64,000 nt of DNA from an uncultured Duncaniella sp. (GTDB lineage Bacteria; Bacteroidota; Bacteroidia; Bacteroidales; Muribaculaceae), in the NCBI GenBank assembly GCA_910578615.1, contig CAJTRI010000006.1:66020-130019 (forward strand). The letters are read 5' to 3'. Position numbers and translations under genes: made by a program. Below the pieces are notes generated by a model that was not told the DNA's origin, ran no database searches, and saw only the letters and a program-made list of their open reading frames with translations. This document shows, piece by piece, positions 37,287 through 47,468 of the stretch. How positions within the stretch are numbered: the stretch's first letter is position 1; every line of letters starts with the position of its first letter.

Positions 37287-40200
37287 ATGAAAAAAATCCC
37301 TAAAGGTCTGTGCACACCTCTTTACAGTGTGGATAGAAAACTGGCCGGCAGCCTTCTCGCCGTCGCCCTCATGGGAGGAGCTCCGCTCGCAGCTCACTCT
37401 TCAGAAGTTTTAGGGGGGGCTGAAACCACAGTCTCTCAGCAAGTTAGCCAGAAGACAACTATCCATGGCACTGTCACCGACGAATCAGGAGAACCGATGA
37501 TAGGCGTCTCCATCACAGAAGTCGGCACAAAAGTGGGTGTGGCCACCGACATTGACGGCAACTTCTCCCTGACAGTCAATCGCGGAGCCGAAATCCGCAT
37601 TTCCTACATCGGCTATAAGACCCAGACCATCAAGGCTGCCGGACAAAGCAACCTTGAAATCAGAATGGAGCCTGACAACAACGTGCTCGACGACGTTGTC
37701 GTAGTGGGCTACGGAACAATGAAGAAACGTGACCTCACGGGTGCCATCTCGTCCGTGAAATCCGACGTCATCACTCTCACCCCGTCATCCAATCCCATGG
37801 ACGCCCTCCAAGGACGCGTGGCCGGTCTTGACATCACCAAGACGTCAGGCCAGCCCGGCGAAGGCCTCAATATCCAGCTCCGAGGCAACCGCTCCATCAC
37901 CGCTTCCGGCACACCGTTGTTCATTATCGACGGCATGCCAGGCAACTATGAGACAATAAACCCCAACGACATCGAAAGTATCGAGGTTCTCAAAGACGCC
38001 TCTTCCACGGCTGTCTACGGTTCGGAAGGTTCAAACGGCGTGGTAATCATCACTACAAAGAAAGGCGAGGCAGGCAAGATGCGTGTCAACTTCGATGCCT
38101 ATCTCGGTGTCAACGGATGGTCAACCACCCCCAAGATGAACTCTCCCGAGCAGAACATCCTCACACGCGAACTTGCACACAAGTACAGCGGGACAGTCGT
38201 TGACGACATAACTCTCAACGAATACAAGGAAGCCCTGGCACGTGGCGAGACAATCGACTGGATTGACGCACTTCTCGGGACTGGATTCACACAGAACTAC
38301 TCCCTCTCCCTCTCGGGAGGAACCGAGAAGACACAGGCATACTTCTCGCTCAACTACTCCGATGTAGACGGCCAGTACAAGAATAATAATTACAAGGTCT
38401 ACTCGGCATCTGTACGCGTAAACACAAAGCTCAACAACTGGCTTTCAGGCGGTATCCACGTGCAGGCATCCTACACAAACGCACAGCGCATAAAGAGTCA
38501 CCTTACCGACGGCCTTCGCATGGATCCCTTCGGCAAACTCTACAATGAGGACGGCTCAGTCAACCCGTTCCCCGTGCAGGGCAATACCGATATCGCCAAT
38601 CTCCTTCTTGACCACGACAAGAACGTCTATCGCGACAACCCCAGCAACCTCCGTCTATACGTGCAGCCTTATCTACGTATCACACCGTTCAAGGGCCTGA
38701 CACTTGAATCTCGTATCAGCGGAAACTTCCACTATCAGAATATCGACAAATATCAGGGCTACGGCGCATACGACTTCTACCGCACCATCGGTCTGGCTGC
38801 ATTGACAATGCCAAAGAAGGATGCCGCACGTTACACCAACGCCACAAAGGAAAATACCCGCAAGTACGGATATACCTGGGAGAACATCCTCACCTACAAC
38901 TTCCAGCTCGGCGACATCCACGACTTCACCATCACAGGCGTGACATCATGGAATTCCAGCCAGGAGGACTATACCAAGGCCTATGCCAACAGTATACCCT
39001 CCAACAACATGTACTGGACAAATCTCGGTGCGGCAACAGACCCCAAACCCACTGTCGGCTCAAACTACAAAATGCACAAGCGTATGGGCTACGTAGGCCG
39101 TATCAACTACACCCTCATGGGCAAGTACCTCTTCTCGGCATCTGTACGCCGTGACGGTGACTCACGTCTGTCAAACGACTGCCACTGGGCAACATTCCCC
39201 GCCGTATCAGCCGGATGGCGCATCTCCGATGAAAACTTCATGGAATCAACACGCACATGGCTCAACAACCTGAAACTTCGCGTAGGTTACGGTGAAACAG
39301 GCGGCGCAGGAATCAACCCCTATGATACATGGTCTATCCTCGAAACATCACAGATGGGCCTCGGTGGAAGTCTGGTAGACTATTCACGTTTCCCCGAAAT
39401 CCTTGCCAACGCCATGCTCGGCTGGGAACGTTCGAAGAGCTGGAACATCGGTCTTGACCTCGGTCTTTTCAACAACCGCATCGACCTTGCTGCCGAATAC
39501 TATATCACCAATACCGATGACGTGATATGGAGACAGAGCATTCCCTCGATCAACGGTGCCTATACTGCGGCCAAACCGTTCGTAATAAACAAGAACATAG
39601 CCAGCACACGCAACCAGGGTATCGAGCTTACACTCACCACCCACAATATCGAGACCCGTGACTTCTCATGGACTTCGACACTCACATTCTCCAACAACAA
39701 GGAAAAAGTCACTTCTCTCGGCGAGGGTGCTGCCGACTATATCGACTTCTCCCTTAACAATGACGAATCATACTGCCTCCATATCGGAGACCCCACCCAT
39801 TCCTACCGCAGCTATGTGTTCGGCGGAATCTGGCAGAATGGAGAAGAAGCCGATGCAGCCGTATTCGGACGCCGTCCCGGCGACATGAAGATAGACGTGC
39901 CCAACATGCGCCGCATCAGCGAGGGTGTATGGGAAAAGACCTATGTGCTTGAAGACGGCACGGTAGAGACCCGCCAGTTCACAGCCGACGATCCTTATAC
40001 CATCAATGCTGACGACCGCGTTATAATCGGACACAACACTCCCGACTGGTCACTCGGCTTCCAGAACACATTTACTTGGAAATGGTTCGACCTCAGCCTC
40101 TACATGTATTTCCGTCACGGCCAGAAATTCAACTACGAACCTATCGGATGGTACAGTGGCAAGGGCGGTTCGTTCCCGGAACACTTCAACTACTGGACTC

Positions 40201-40511
40201 CCGACAATCCCTCCAACGAGTTCCCGGCTCTTGACTCATCACGAGACTGGCAGAAAATGGAAGGTAACGAGGCTATCTACTGGGTAGACGGTTCGTTCTT
40301 CAAGATCAAGAACATAACCCTCGGCTACACCCTTCCCAAACTCGCATGCAGCAAACTCGGCATCAACCATCTGCGCCTTTACGGAACTATCACCAACCCG
40401 CTTGTATATGCCAACAGCAAGCTGCTCAAAGGCTATGATCCCGAGATGAACGGAAGTTTCAACTTCCCCCTTACACGCCAACTCGTATTCGGTCTGAATG
40501 TCACATTCTAA
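37287..40511 (+). CDS. SusC/RagA-family TonB-dependent transporter
   Basis: This 1074-residue outer-membrane importer works with a SusD lipoprotein to take up glycans or peptides. After a signal peptide with a long basic N-region (ending near AAHSS) comes a carboxypeptidase-regulatory-like domain (TIHGTVTDESGEPMIGVSIT). The SusC signature VVVVGYGTMKKRDLTGAISSV, the plug with IEVLKDASSTAVYGSEGSNG, and a 22-strand barrel ending FGLNVTF follow. There is no N-terminal STN domain, so anti-sigma signalling is not indicated. No glycoside hydrolase, ECF sigma factor or hybrid regulator is adjacent, and the cargo is unknown. Confidence 0.95.
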   Translation: MKKIPKGLCTPLYSVDRKLAGSLLAVALMGGAPLAAHSSEVLGGAETTVSQQVSQKTTIHGTVTDESGEPMIGVSITEVGTKVGVATDIDGNFSLTVNRGAEIRISYIGYKTQTIKAAGQSNLEIRMEPDNNVLDDVVVVGYGTMKKRDLTGAISSVKSDVITLTPSSNPMDALQGRVAGLDITKTSGQPGEGLNIQLRGNRSITASGTPLFIIDGMPGNYETINPNDIESIEVLKDASSTAVYGSEGSNGVVIITTKKGEAGKMRVNFDAYLGVNGWSTTPKMNSPEQNILTRELAHKYSGTVVDDITLNEYKEALARGETIDWIDALLGTGFTQNYSLSLSGGTEKTQAYFSLNYSDVDGQYKNNNYKVYSASVRVNTKLNNWLSGGIHVQASYTNAQRIKSHLTDGLRMDPFGKLYNEDGSVNPFPVQGNTDIANLLLDHDKNVYRDNPSNLRLYVQPYLRITPFKGLTLESRISGNFHYQNIDKYQGYGAYDFYRTIGLAALTMPKKDAARYTNATKENTRKYGYTWENILTYNFQLGDIHDFTITGVTSWNSSQEDYTKAYANSIPSNNMYWTNLGAATDPKPTVGSNYKMHKRMGYVGRINYTLMGKYLFSASVRRDGDSRLSNDCHWATFPAVSAGWRISDENFMESTRTWLNNLKLRVGYGETGGAGINPYDTWSILETSQMGLGGSLVDYSRFPEILANAMLGWERSKSWNIGLDLGLFNNRIDLAAEYYITNTDDVIWRQSIPSINGAYTAAKPFVINKNIASTRNQGIELTLTTHNIETRDFSWTSTLTFSNNKEKVTSLGEGAADYIDFSLNNDESYCLHIGDPTHSYRSYVFGGIWQNGEEADAAVFGRRPGDMKIDVPNMRRISEGVWEKTYVLEDGTVETRQFTADDPYTINADDRVIIGHNTPDWSLGFQNTFTWKWFDLSLYMYFRHGQKFNYEPIGWYSGKGGSFPEHFNYWTPDNPSNEFPALDSSRDWQKMEGNEAIYWVDGSFFKIKNITLGYTLPKLACSKLGINHLRLYGTITNPLVYANSKLLKGYDPEMNGSFNFPLTRQLVFGLNVTF

Positions 40512-40535
40512 ATCCTCTAAACAGAAAACATCCCA

Positions 40536-42617
40536 ATGAAAACATATATCAAGACAATTGCCCTCCCCATGCTTGCCATGGCAGGTCTGCTCACAACCTC
40601 ATGCGAGCTGACAGAGGACAACCCCCATGCAGGCGATGCCTCCATACAGTCGTTCCAGTCATGGGAGGGATTACAGAAATACTGCTATTCGTGTCTCAAT
40701 GACGAGCTTTACACTGCTTCCGACTGGATGATTTCATCTGAAGGCGGTACAGACCTCTGGGTAGCAAAGGCTAACGGTGACGGATATCGTGCAGATTTCT
40801 ACTACGAGAGCTTCTCGACCAACAACAACTCGACTAAGAAACTCTGGCAGCAATGCTACTCAATGATTACGAACTGCAACACCGTTATCAATGAGGCCGA
40901 CAAACTCATTGACGGTGACCCTGACGTAATCAGGATTCTCGTGGCCGAGGCCAAAGTGCTCCGTGGCTTCTACAACTACCTGCTCGTATCCAACTTCGGC
41001 CCCGTAACTCTGAACCTCGAAAGTAGCGCGTCACTGACAGGCAACACCAACCTGCGTCCCAGCCGTTCGAGCGAGAAGGACTTCTACAACCAGATCGAAA
41101 AGGATCTCACCGAAGCCATTCCCGAACTCGGTGTGACCCCCTATGATGACAACAAAGCCCGTGTCACCAAGAAGACCGCCATCGGTCTCCTCGCCCGCGT
41201 CTATGCACAGCGTGCCGGACTCGGCAAAAAATACGGAGATGCCGAAAAATACTGGAAACTTGCCGCCGAGACTGCCGAAGAGCTTATCAACAATGCAGGT
41301 ACATACGGAGCATATCTCTACACAGACATCGCCGACATGTGGGCCGATGCCAACAACCGCAGCAACCGCGAGGCTCTTTTCATTGCCGGCGGAGCCGATT
41401 CAAACTCCGAGGCTTTCAGCGCGACAGTGAAGCGCAACAAACTTCTCGCCTACTCTTCCGGCGGTCTATATGACGACCTCTTCGGACACAACCCCACCAA
41501 GAACGGCCAGTGCTATTTCTACGGACGCTACAATCAGCAGGTGTGGATGCCTTCCAAGTATCTCCTCTACTGCTTCAATCCCGAATGGGACCGTCGTTGG
41601 GAATACACCTTCATCTACGGATGGAGTGACTTCTCGATGGAGCAGTGTGGCTGGGCCGCATACAAAACAGGCCAGAAGAAACTCACCGAGGCACTCTGCA
41701 CAAAATACGGTATCGATGCATCACACATCGATGAGACCATATACCCCTACGCCGACTGTGACGGCAAGCCCTCATCATTTGGCGGCAACCAGTTCCCTGC
41801 CAAGATATGGCCCAAGGGTGAGACTTCCGGGGATGTATCCAAGCTCCTCCGTGTCGCAAGCTCTACTGCCGAGTTCGGACAGGAAGGCGTAGCACCCACC
41901 ACAAAGGCATATGCCATCCCCTATCCCATCGCAGTCGATGACAACCGCTTCAACACTGTATATGTACACGAACCCGTGTCTGCGGCAGACAAGGCAAAGT
42001 CAACATATGTCACCGTGGTGCTCAGCGACCTGTTCGGCTCAAACGGAATGCCCTACGGAAGCACGGTCAACGGTTCAGAGGCAGGCAATCCGCCGGCAAT
42101 CGGCAACGGCACGACAAATGCCGGCTCATGCCCCTCTTTCCACAAGTTCAACTGGTCTTATGACGGAGTGTTTGACAATGACCTTCAAAGAAAGAACGGT
42201 GACATGTTCATCATGCGTATGGCCGAAATCTACCTTCTCGCCGCCGAGGCCCGCCAGATGCTCGGAGACGGCAAGACTGCTGCCGGACACCTCAATGTGC
42301 TCCGTAAGCGCGCGGCACGTCCCGGCACCCCCGAAAGCTCATGGAAACTCGCCAATGCGACAGAGGATGATATCTTTGACGAGTATGCACGCGAAATGTG
42401 CGGCGAGTTCACACGATGGGCACTCTTCAAGCGTCACAATGCCTTTGAGACACGTCTGCCCAAGTACAATCCCCGTGCCGCAAAGTCATTCAAGGCTCAG
42501 TACTACAACCGCCCGGTTTCTTCCGACTTCCTTTCGACTATTCTCAATGATCAGGAATACGGTGACAACGGTTACGGCCAGACTGCAAATTCAGGTATTG
42601 AAAATATAGACAAGTAA
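40536..42617 (+). CDS. SusD/RagB-family nutrient-binding lipoprotein
   Basis: This surface lipoprotein (Cys23 after LLTT-S) caps the SusC channel 24 nt downstream of the susC gene. It is 693 residues, long for the family (usually 500-600). SusD features are visible: the N-terminal helix region WEGLQKYCYSC, the VAEAKVLRGFYNYLLVSNFG helix, and a late RMAEIYLLAAEARQML TPR segment followed by LRKRAARPG. The extra length is in the 230-500 region, which carries several aromatic-rich loops and may define the ligand. A hairpin follows. Confidence 0.93.
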   Translation: MKTYIKTIALPMLAMAGLLTTSCELTEDNPHAGDASIQSFQSWEGLQKYCYSCLNDELYTASDWMISSEGGTDLWVAKANGDGYRADFYYESFSTNNNSTKKLWQQCYSMITNCNTVINEADKLIDGDPDVIRILVAEAKVLRGFYNYLLVSNFGPVTLNLESSASLTGNTNLRPSRSSEKDFYNQIEKDLTEAIPELGVTPYDDNKARVTKKTAIGLLARVYAQRAGLGKKYGDAEKYWKLAAETAEELINNAGTYGAYLYTDIADMWADANNRSNREALFIAGGADSNSEAFSATVKRNKLLAYSSGGLYDDLFGHNPTKNGQCYFYGRYNQQVWMPSKYLLYCFNPEWDRRWEYTFIYGWSDFSMEQCGWAAYKTGQKKLTEALCTKYGIDASHIDETIYPYADCDGKPSSFGGNQFPAKIWPKGETSGDVSKLLRVASSTAEFGQEGVAPTTKAYAIPYPIAVDDNRFNTVYVHEPVSAADKAKSTYVTVVLSDLFGSNGMPYGSTVNGSEAGNPPAIGNGTTNAGSCPSFHKFNWSYDGVFDNDLQRKNGDMFIMRMAEIYLLAAEARQMLGDGKTAAGHLNVLRKRAARPGTPESSWKLANATEDDIFDEYAREMCGEFTRWALFKRHNAFETRLPKYNPRAAKSFKAQYYNRPVSSDFLSTILNDQEYGDNGYGQTANSGIENIDK

Positions 42618-42641
42618 ATCCCTGTTTCTTTAATAATGTCG

Positions 42642-42672
42642 AAGGCTGCTTCCCGAGAGGGTGGCAGCCTTT
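42642..42672 (+). terminator. Hairpin after susD
   Basis: AAGGCTGC (42642-42649) pairs with GCAGCCTT (42664-42671) around a 14-nt loop, followed by a short T stretch. Confidence 0.6.
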
Positions 42673-42719
42673 ACAGTCAATAGCTCCTTCGCCACATGGC
42701 CCTATAAAGGCACATGGAT

Positions 42720-42750
42720 TTTGACTTCCGACGGATTCATACTACCTTTG
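42720..42750 (+). promoter_or_regulatory. Promoter of the MATE gene
   Basis: TTTG at 42720-42723 and TACCTTTG at 42743-42750 have a 19-bp spacer; the start codon is 22 nt downstream. Confidence 0.7.
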
Positions 42751-42772
42751 TGGAATATTCTCACGCAAGACA

Positions 42773-44149
42773 ATGAAAACTGCCGTAACAGAACAATGGA
42801 AGACCTATAAGGCCGAATATTACAGCCTGCTGCGCCTCGGACTACCGGTATTGGTCACACAGCTCGGAATCATCGTGGTCAACTTTGCCGACACCATGAT
42901 GGTGGGTTCATATGGAACCGACGAACTGGCCGCCGCAGCCTTTGTCAACTCGCTCTTCGTGATAGCCACCTTCATGCAGATAGGATTCGCGTCAGGTATG
43001 ACACCTCTCATAGGCGCCTTGTACAGCCGAGGAGACAGCCACAAAGTCGGCGTGACGCTGCGCGCAGGATTGCAGGTAAACGTCATGGTCTCAATTTGCT
43101 TTACAGCTTTAATGGGGATATTGTACTTTTTTCTCGACTGCTTCGGACAGCCGGTGGAACTACTCCCGCTAATAAGGAAATACTATCTCATAGTCCTTGC
43201 CACACTACTACCGATGGCGGTGTTCAACTGTTGTCAACAGACATCCAACGGTACCACCGATACTGCCACACCAATGTGGATGATTCTTGGAGCAAATGCC
43301 TTGAACATAGTCGGGAATTATGTTCTGATAAATGGCAGATTCGGATTCCCTGAACTCGGACTCACCGGCGCCGGACTCAGCACTCTGACGGCAAGGTATG
43401 CGGCAATGGCCGGAATCATCATATTCATAACGCTTTCAAGTCGTTATCGTCCGTATATTGACGGACTGCGTACAGCCTCTGGGGAGACAGCCAACGAGCG
43501 AAAGAGGGTGTGGATGACATCATATCCACTTATGATACAGAACGGCATAGAATGCTTCCTTTGGAGCTTCGGCACAATAGTCTCAGGATGGTTCGGTAAA
43601 ATCCAGCTCGCATCCTATCAGGTTGTCAACACGATCTCGCAACTCGGATTTATGACCTATCTGAGCTTCGGGATAGCGACATCTATCAGAGTTGCCAACT
43701 ATACCGGCCTGCGTGACATCGGCGGCATACGACGTATCACATCAGCCGGTTTGCGCCTCAACATCTTACTAGCCACCGTAGCCTCTACCGTATTCCTCGC
43801 AGGCGGGGCACATCTCATCCGCATCTTCACACCAGACCCCGATGTGGTAGCAACGGCTCTCGGGCTGATACTTCCGCTTATTCTCTACCAGTATGCGGAT
43901 GCCTACCAACTCACCTACGTCAATGCCCTGAGAGGCACCTCGGAGGTCAAACCGCTACTATGGATCTCAATCATTAGCTATATATTCGCCGGCATACCTT
44001 TGCTGCTCACTCTCGCCAAAGGATTCGGTCTCGGAAACCTGGGTGTATATTACAGTTTCTCCGGCGCACTCCTACTCGCCTCGGTACTGCTACATAGAGC
44101 GTTTGAGAAGGCCGTAGCTCGAAAAGAAAGTGAATTTGCAACAAAATAA
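42773..44149 (+). CDS. MATE-family multidrug efflux transporter
   Basis: This 458-residue membrane protein has about twelve hydrophobic segments in two pseudo-symmetric halves. It shows MATE features near the N-terminus (LGLPVLVTQLGIIVVNFADTMMVGSYG) and PLMIQNGIECFLWSFGTI at the start of the second half. The family exports cationic drugs or metabolites by Na+ or H+ antiport. It has its own promoter and is followed after 72 nt by a small flavin-type oxidoreductase gene, a possible detoxification pair. Confidence 0.9.
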   Translation: MKTAVTEQWKTYKAEYYSLLRLGLPVLVTQLGIIVVNFADTMMVGSYGTDELAAAAFVNSLFVIATFMQIGFASGMTPLIGALYSRGDSHKVGVTLRAGLQVNVMVSICFTALMGILYFFLDCFGQPVELLPLIRKYYLIVLATLLPMAVFNCCQQTSNGTTDTATPMWMILGANALNIVGNYVLINGRFGFPELGLTGAGLSTLTARYAAMAGIIIFITLSSRYRPYIDGLRTASGETANERKRVWMTSYPLMIQNGIECFLWSFGTIVSGWFGKIQLASYQVVNTISQLGFMTYLSFGIATSIRVANYTGLRDIGGIRRITSAGLRLNILLATVASTVFLAGGAHLIRIFTPDPDVVATALGLILPLILYQYADAYQLTYVNALRGTSEVKPLLWISIISYIFAGIPLLLTLAKGFGLGNLGVYYSFSGALLLASVLLHRAFEKAVARKESEFATK

Positions 44150-44221
44150 CGGCCGACCCACAACCAAGATAACGGAAATTTGTTAGATTGTTACCCGACA
44201 ACTTATAACAAATTCCAAAAA

Positions 44222-44776
44222 ATGAAAAATATACTCATCGTAATCGGCCATCCTTACTGGAAGGACTCCGTGGCCAACAAAGCCATCGTCAATGAATTCT
44301 CACTACTATGTCCCGGCTTAGTATCAAGTAATATTTCGGTGCTATATCCCGACGGGAAAACAGACGTGGCCGCCGAACAGAAGAAGCTCCTGAATGCCGA
44401 CATAATAATCCTTCAATATCCTTTCATGTGGTTTGGCTGTCCTTCGACCATGCACGCCTATATGGAACAGGTGCTTACATATGGGTTTGCCTACGGGAAG
44501 GGAGGAGAAAGTCTTAAAGGCAAGCACATCATCGCGTCCATAACCACCGGGGCGCCGGAATCGGCCTACTCCAAAGAAGGACACGAGGGAGTGACAATCG
44601 ACGAACTGATGACACAAGTAAGCGCCACAGCCGTTTTCTGCGGTATGAAATATGACGGATATGTATACTCATGCGGAATGGCCACAGCAGGAGCCGGCAT
44701 CGAACAAGTGGAACAGGTGAAAATAAAAGCCGCCGACCACGCAAAACGTCTCGCCCAAAAGATCAACAGCCTGTGA
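44222..44776 (+). CDS. NAD(P)H-dependent oxidoreductase (flavodoxin-like fold, KefF/MdaB-like)
   Basis: This 184-residue protein starts MKNILIVIGHPYWKDSVANKA, the FMN/FAD-binding opening of quinone reductases such as KefF and YheR. It continues with ILQYPFMWFGCPSTMHAYMEQV and a GKHIIASITTGAP strand. It probably carries out two-electron quinone reduction or regulates a K+ efflux channel, though no kef gene is near. The ATG at 44222 is chosen over 44180 because the protein begins directly with the first beta strand. Its end overlaps the convergent ogt stop by 14 nt. Confidence 0.85.
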   Translation: MKNILIVIGHPYWKDSVANKAIVNEFSLLCPGLVSSNISVLYPDGKTDVAAEQKKLLNADIIILQYPFMWFGCPSTMHAYMEQVLTYGFAYGKGGESLKGKHIIASITTGAPESAYSKEGHEGVTIDELMTQVSATAVFCGMKYDGYVYSCGMATAGAGIEQVEQVKIKAADHAKRLAQKINSL

Positions 44777-45320
44777 CAAGTCCCTCTATGCCAAGGACAA
44801 CTCTCTTGGCATAGAGGCCGCCGGCATATCCGGTAAGCGAGCCGTCAGCCCCTATCACCCTATGACAAGGGACAAATATCGAAACGGGATTTGCGCCAAC
44901 GGCATTTGCCACGGCCCGGACAGCGCCGGACATTCCGACAGAGACTGCCAGTTCCTTATATGAGACCGACTTTCCGAACGGTATATCCAGCAATCCTTTC
45001 CATACCTTCTTCTGAAACACGGTTCCGACCATTAGGAGCGGGATGTCAAACCTTGTCCTACGGCCTTCAAAGAATTCGTCAAGCTGCCTTGCGGCATATG
45101 CTGTCACGTCCGAGCCTTCATCAGCCATTTCGGACTTCACCACTTTGCACAGCCTTCTGACCGTCCGGCTTGTTAGTCCCTCGACTATCCAGTCACACAT
45201 GCATAACGCATCCCCGATGGAACCGAGAAGCAATCCTCCACATGGAGACATATATATCTCCGTTCGTAGCATATCGTCCATTCTTTCAACGATATCTACC
45301 CAAGATATATCCGAATACAT
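44763..45320 (-). CDS. ogt: Methylated-DNA-[protein]-cysteine S-methyltransferase
   Basis: This suicide DNA-repair protein takes methyl groups from O6-methylguanine onto Cys152 in IFVPCHRVIG. The 185-residue protein has an N-terminal ribonuclease H-like domain (SPCGGLLLGS) and a C-terminal winged-helix domain with the KVWKGLLDIPFGKSVSYKEL helix and an Asn in ANAVGANP. The start at 45320 overlaps the flippase gene by 35 nt; ATGs at 45281 and 45272 are alternatives that avoid this. It is last in the dusB-GIN-flippase-ogt operon. Confidence 0.9.
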   Translation of the reverse strand: MYSDISWVDIVERMDDMLRTEIYMSPCGGLLLGSIGDALCMCDWIVEGLTSRTVRRLCKVVKSEMADEGSDVTAYAARQLDEFFEGRRTRFDIPLLMVGTVFQKKVWKGLLDIPFGKSVSYKELAVSVGMSGAVRAVANAVGANPVSIFVPCHRVIGADGSLTGYAGGLYAKRVVLGIEGLVTGC

Positions 45321-46773
45321 CTGACTGAATGCGTGATTTCATAAGAAAATTAACACCGATATACACCACGCCAAACGAGACTGTCTGCGCCACACAGAGC
45401 GCCAACGGAGAAAGACTGAGTGAGGCCAGCAACACGCACGGCACCAGACCGAGAAACGTAAGAGCGACATATGGAGCCATGTCGGAGAGATAAGAAAGAA
45501 GACGGCGCCCCGTAATACGCGACACTATCACAAGGGTGGCTATCCACGTTAGCATCCCGGCTGCCAACTGTCCGTAAAGGAACACCGTCAGACCGGTCAC
45601 AGGATTGTCCTGGGTTGAACTGGATATATCCGAGATTGTGAAAAGTATGGCGACAAGAGCCACACCGTCTCGCAATGCCTCTGTAAACACGAGCATTCTC
45701 GACCTGCCAAGCGAAAGAATGTAGTTGTTATAAAGATGAGAGAAGACCAAGAAGATTCCCCTCAGAAGCAATATCTGGAAGAGTATTATCGAGGCATCCC
45801 ATTTCGTAGAGAACAGTGTATGGAATATCGGGGTGGCCATGACCGCAAGAAGACCGATAGCCGGGAAAAGCAGATAAGAGGTAAAACGGTGGATCTTACC
45901 ACATATCCGAGAATAGCGTTCCGGGTCGTCCTGCACGCCAGACAACAGAGGGAGAAAAGTTGATGTCAGAACCTGTGAAAGCGATATGATGCCCATCTTG
46001 CTCCACTTGTCGGCCTGTGTGAAATAACCGAGCGGTACCAGTCCGGCACGATTGCCTATGAAGAACGAGTAGATATTCTGGAACACAGTGGTAAGCATGG
46101 ACGTCATCATCACACCCGCCCCGACTTTGAAATATCCACGCAGCACACTCCACGAGAATCTCCACACAGGTCGCCACGAGCTTGTAAGCCAAAGGATAAG
46201 GCTCTTGACCGAAGCGAGAGTAATGGTCTGCCATACTATGGCCCAGGCTCCGTAGCCACTGACGGCAAGATAGATTCCGACCACGGCAGCAGCTATAAGC
46301 CCAAGGGAATTGCTGACAGCTATCATGCGCACCTCCATACGTTTCATCAGACGGTTGGTCTGGACGATGGCGGAGGCATTGATGATAAATGAGAGAAACA
46401 TCACACGTGACAACGGGACAATCCTCATGTCACCCTGAAAAACGGAAGCAATCCACGGCGCAATAAAAAAAAGCACCGTATAGATGACGGTTGCAATCCC
46501 GAGATTGAACCACAGGACAGTAGAATAATCCAGACGCGAAGGCGCCTTGCGCTGTATCAAGGCCGAGGAAAACCCACTGTCTACAAAGAGAGTGGCAAAT
46601 GCCTGAAAGACCATTATCGCACCTACAAGTCCGAAGTCTTCCTGAGACAACATGCGCGCAAGCACTATACCTGTCACGGCATAGAGCAACTGGGACGAGA
46701 CACGGTCAATGACATTCCATTTGAGCGTCCGTGCCACTTTGAGCCTGAGGCCGTCCCCTTCCGATGATGTCAT
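45286..46773 (-). CDS. Lipopolysaccharide/oligosaccharide flippase (WzxC-like)
   Basis: This 495-residue MOP-superfamily protein has about 12-14 hydrophobic segments. The start LRLKVARTLKWNVIDRVSSQ and the early LARMLSQEDFGLVGAIMVFQ stretch are hallmarks of the polysaccharide-flippase group, which moves undecaprenyl-linked oligosaccharides across the inner membrane. No glycosyltransferase cluster surrounds it. It overlaps the GIN-protein gene by 4 nt. A homologue that exports another lipid-linked product is possible. Confidence 0.85.
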   Translation of the reverse strand: MTSSEGDGLRLKVARTLKWNVIDRVSSQLLYAVTGIVLARMLSQEDFGLVGAIMVFQAFATLFVDSGFSSALIQRKAPSRLDYSTVLWFNLGIATVIYTVLFFIAPWIASVFQGDMRIVPLSRVMFLSFIINASAIVQTNRLMKRMEVRMIAVSNSLGLIAAAVVGIYLAVSGYGAWAIVWQTITLASVKSLILWLTSSWRPVWRFSWSVLRGYFKVGAGVMMTSMLTTVFQNIYSFFIGNRAGLVPLGYFTQADKWSKMGIISLSQVLTSTFLPLLSGVQDDPERYSRICGKIHRFTSYLLFPAIGLLAVMATPIFHTLFSTKWDASIILFQILLLRGIFLVFSHLYNNYILSLGRSRMLVFTEALRDGVALVAILFTISDISSSTQDNPVTGLTVFLYGQLAAGMLTWIATLVIVSRITGRRLLSYLSDMAPYVALTFLGLVPCVLLASLSLSPLALCVAQTVSFGVVYIGVNFLMKSRIQSDVFGYILGRYR

Positions 46774-47468
46774 TGGGCAAGCGGAGTGAGTTTAAGCCCC
46801 ACGGAACGGTTCTTAATCTCAGGATGTCCCTTGTAGTATACCGAGGTTGATCCCATCCCGAACAGAGATAGCTTGTCAACAGCCCATATGCCAACCGAGC
46901 CTGTACCAGAGCCGTTGACAGACACATTCGCGGCTTTCAGATCGTCAGCCTGAACCACGCCTGTACCTACGAACTTCACATTCAGTTTGTCGCATTCACC
47001 CGAGGCCACTATCATACCGTGGCCGAGACGCATGGACAACTTGACCTCGTTGGCAAGCACATCACGCACCACCAGAGTTCCGTTACCCTCTACACCGCCT
47101 TCAAACTTAGGCCCCTGGGCCACGGAAAGCACACGTAGAGTGGAATCTGACTTGTTCTCGGCCTTTATGAGATAGCGCGAGTATATTCTGACCTTAGGCA
47201 GTGGCCCGGAAGGAGGATTCTCGGCAGAGAGACGCACCGTCAGCTTGGTGTTGTTGCGATCAAATATAAATGATGACGCCACTGACGGCTCACACGTGAA
47301 GACGGCATAACCGGCCGAGTCAGTGGAACTGTAATAATCGATATTCAATCCGTCAAGCACCTTCAATTCGGTAAAATCACCTATCTTCAACCGATAGATT
47401 CCCGGAGTCTCTGCCCGCAGGATAAGTGTGACAAAGGAAAGAATGAGAAAGAAAGCAACTTTTTTCAT
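46770..47468 (-). CDS. Head-GIN domain protein (DUF2807), secreted
   Basis: This 232-residue protein has a signal peptide (VAFFLILSFVTLILRA) and a repetitive right-handed beta-helix-like domain with short strands, such as VEGNGTLVVRDVLANEVKLSM, ASGECDKLNVKFVGTGVV and VSVNGSGTGSV. This is the DUF2807/GIN pattern common in Bacteroidetes, where the function is unknown. It overlaps dusB and the flippase gene by 4 nt each, so it is fully coupled. Confidence 0.75.
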   Translation of the reverse strand: MKKVAFFLILSFVTLILRAETPGIYRLKIGDFTELKVLDGLNIDYYSSTDSAGYAVFTCEPSVASSFIFDRNNTKLTVRLSAENPPSGPLPKVRIYSRYLIKAENKSDSTLRVLSVAQGPKFEGGVEGNGTLVVRDVLANEVKLSMRLGHGMIVASGECDKLNVKFVGTGVVQADDLKAANVSVNGSGTGSVGIWAVDKLSLFGMGSTSVYYKGHPEIKNRSVGLKLTPLAQ

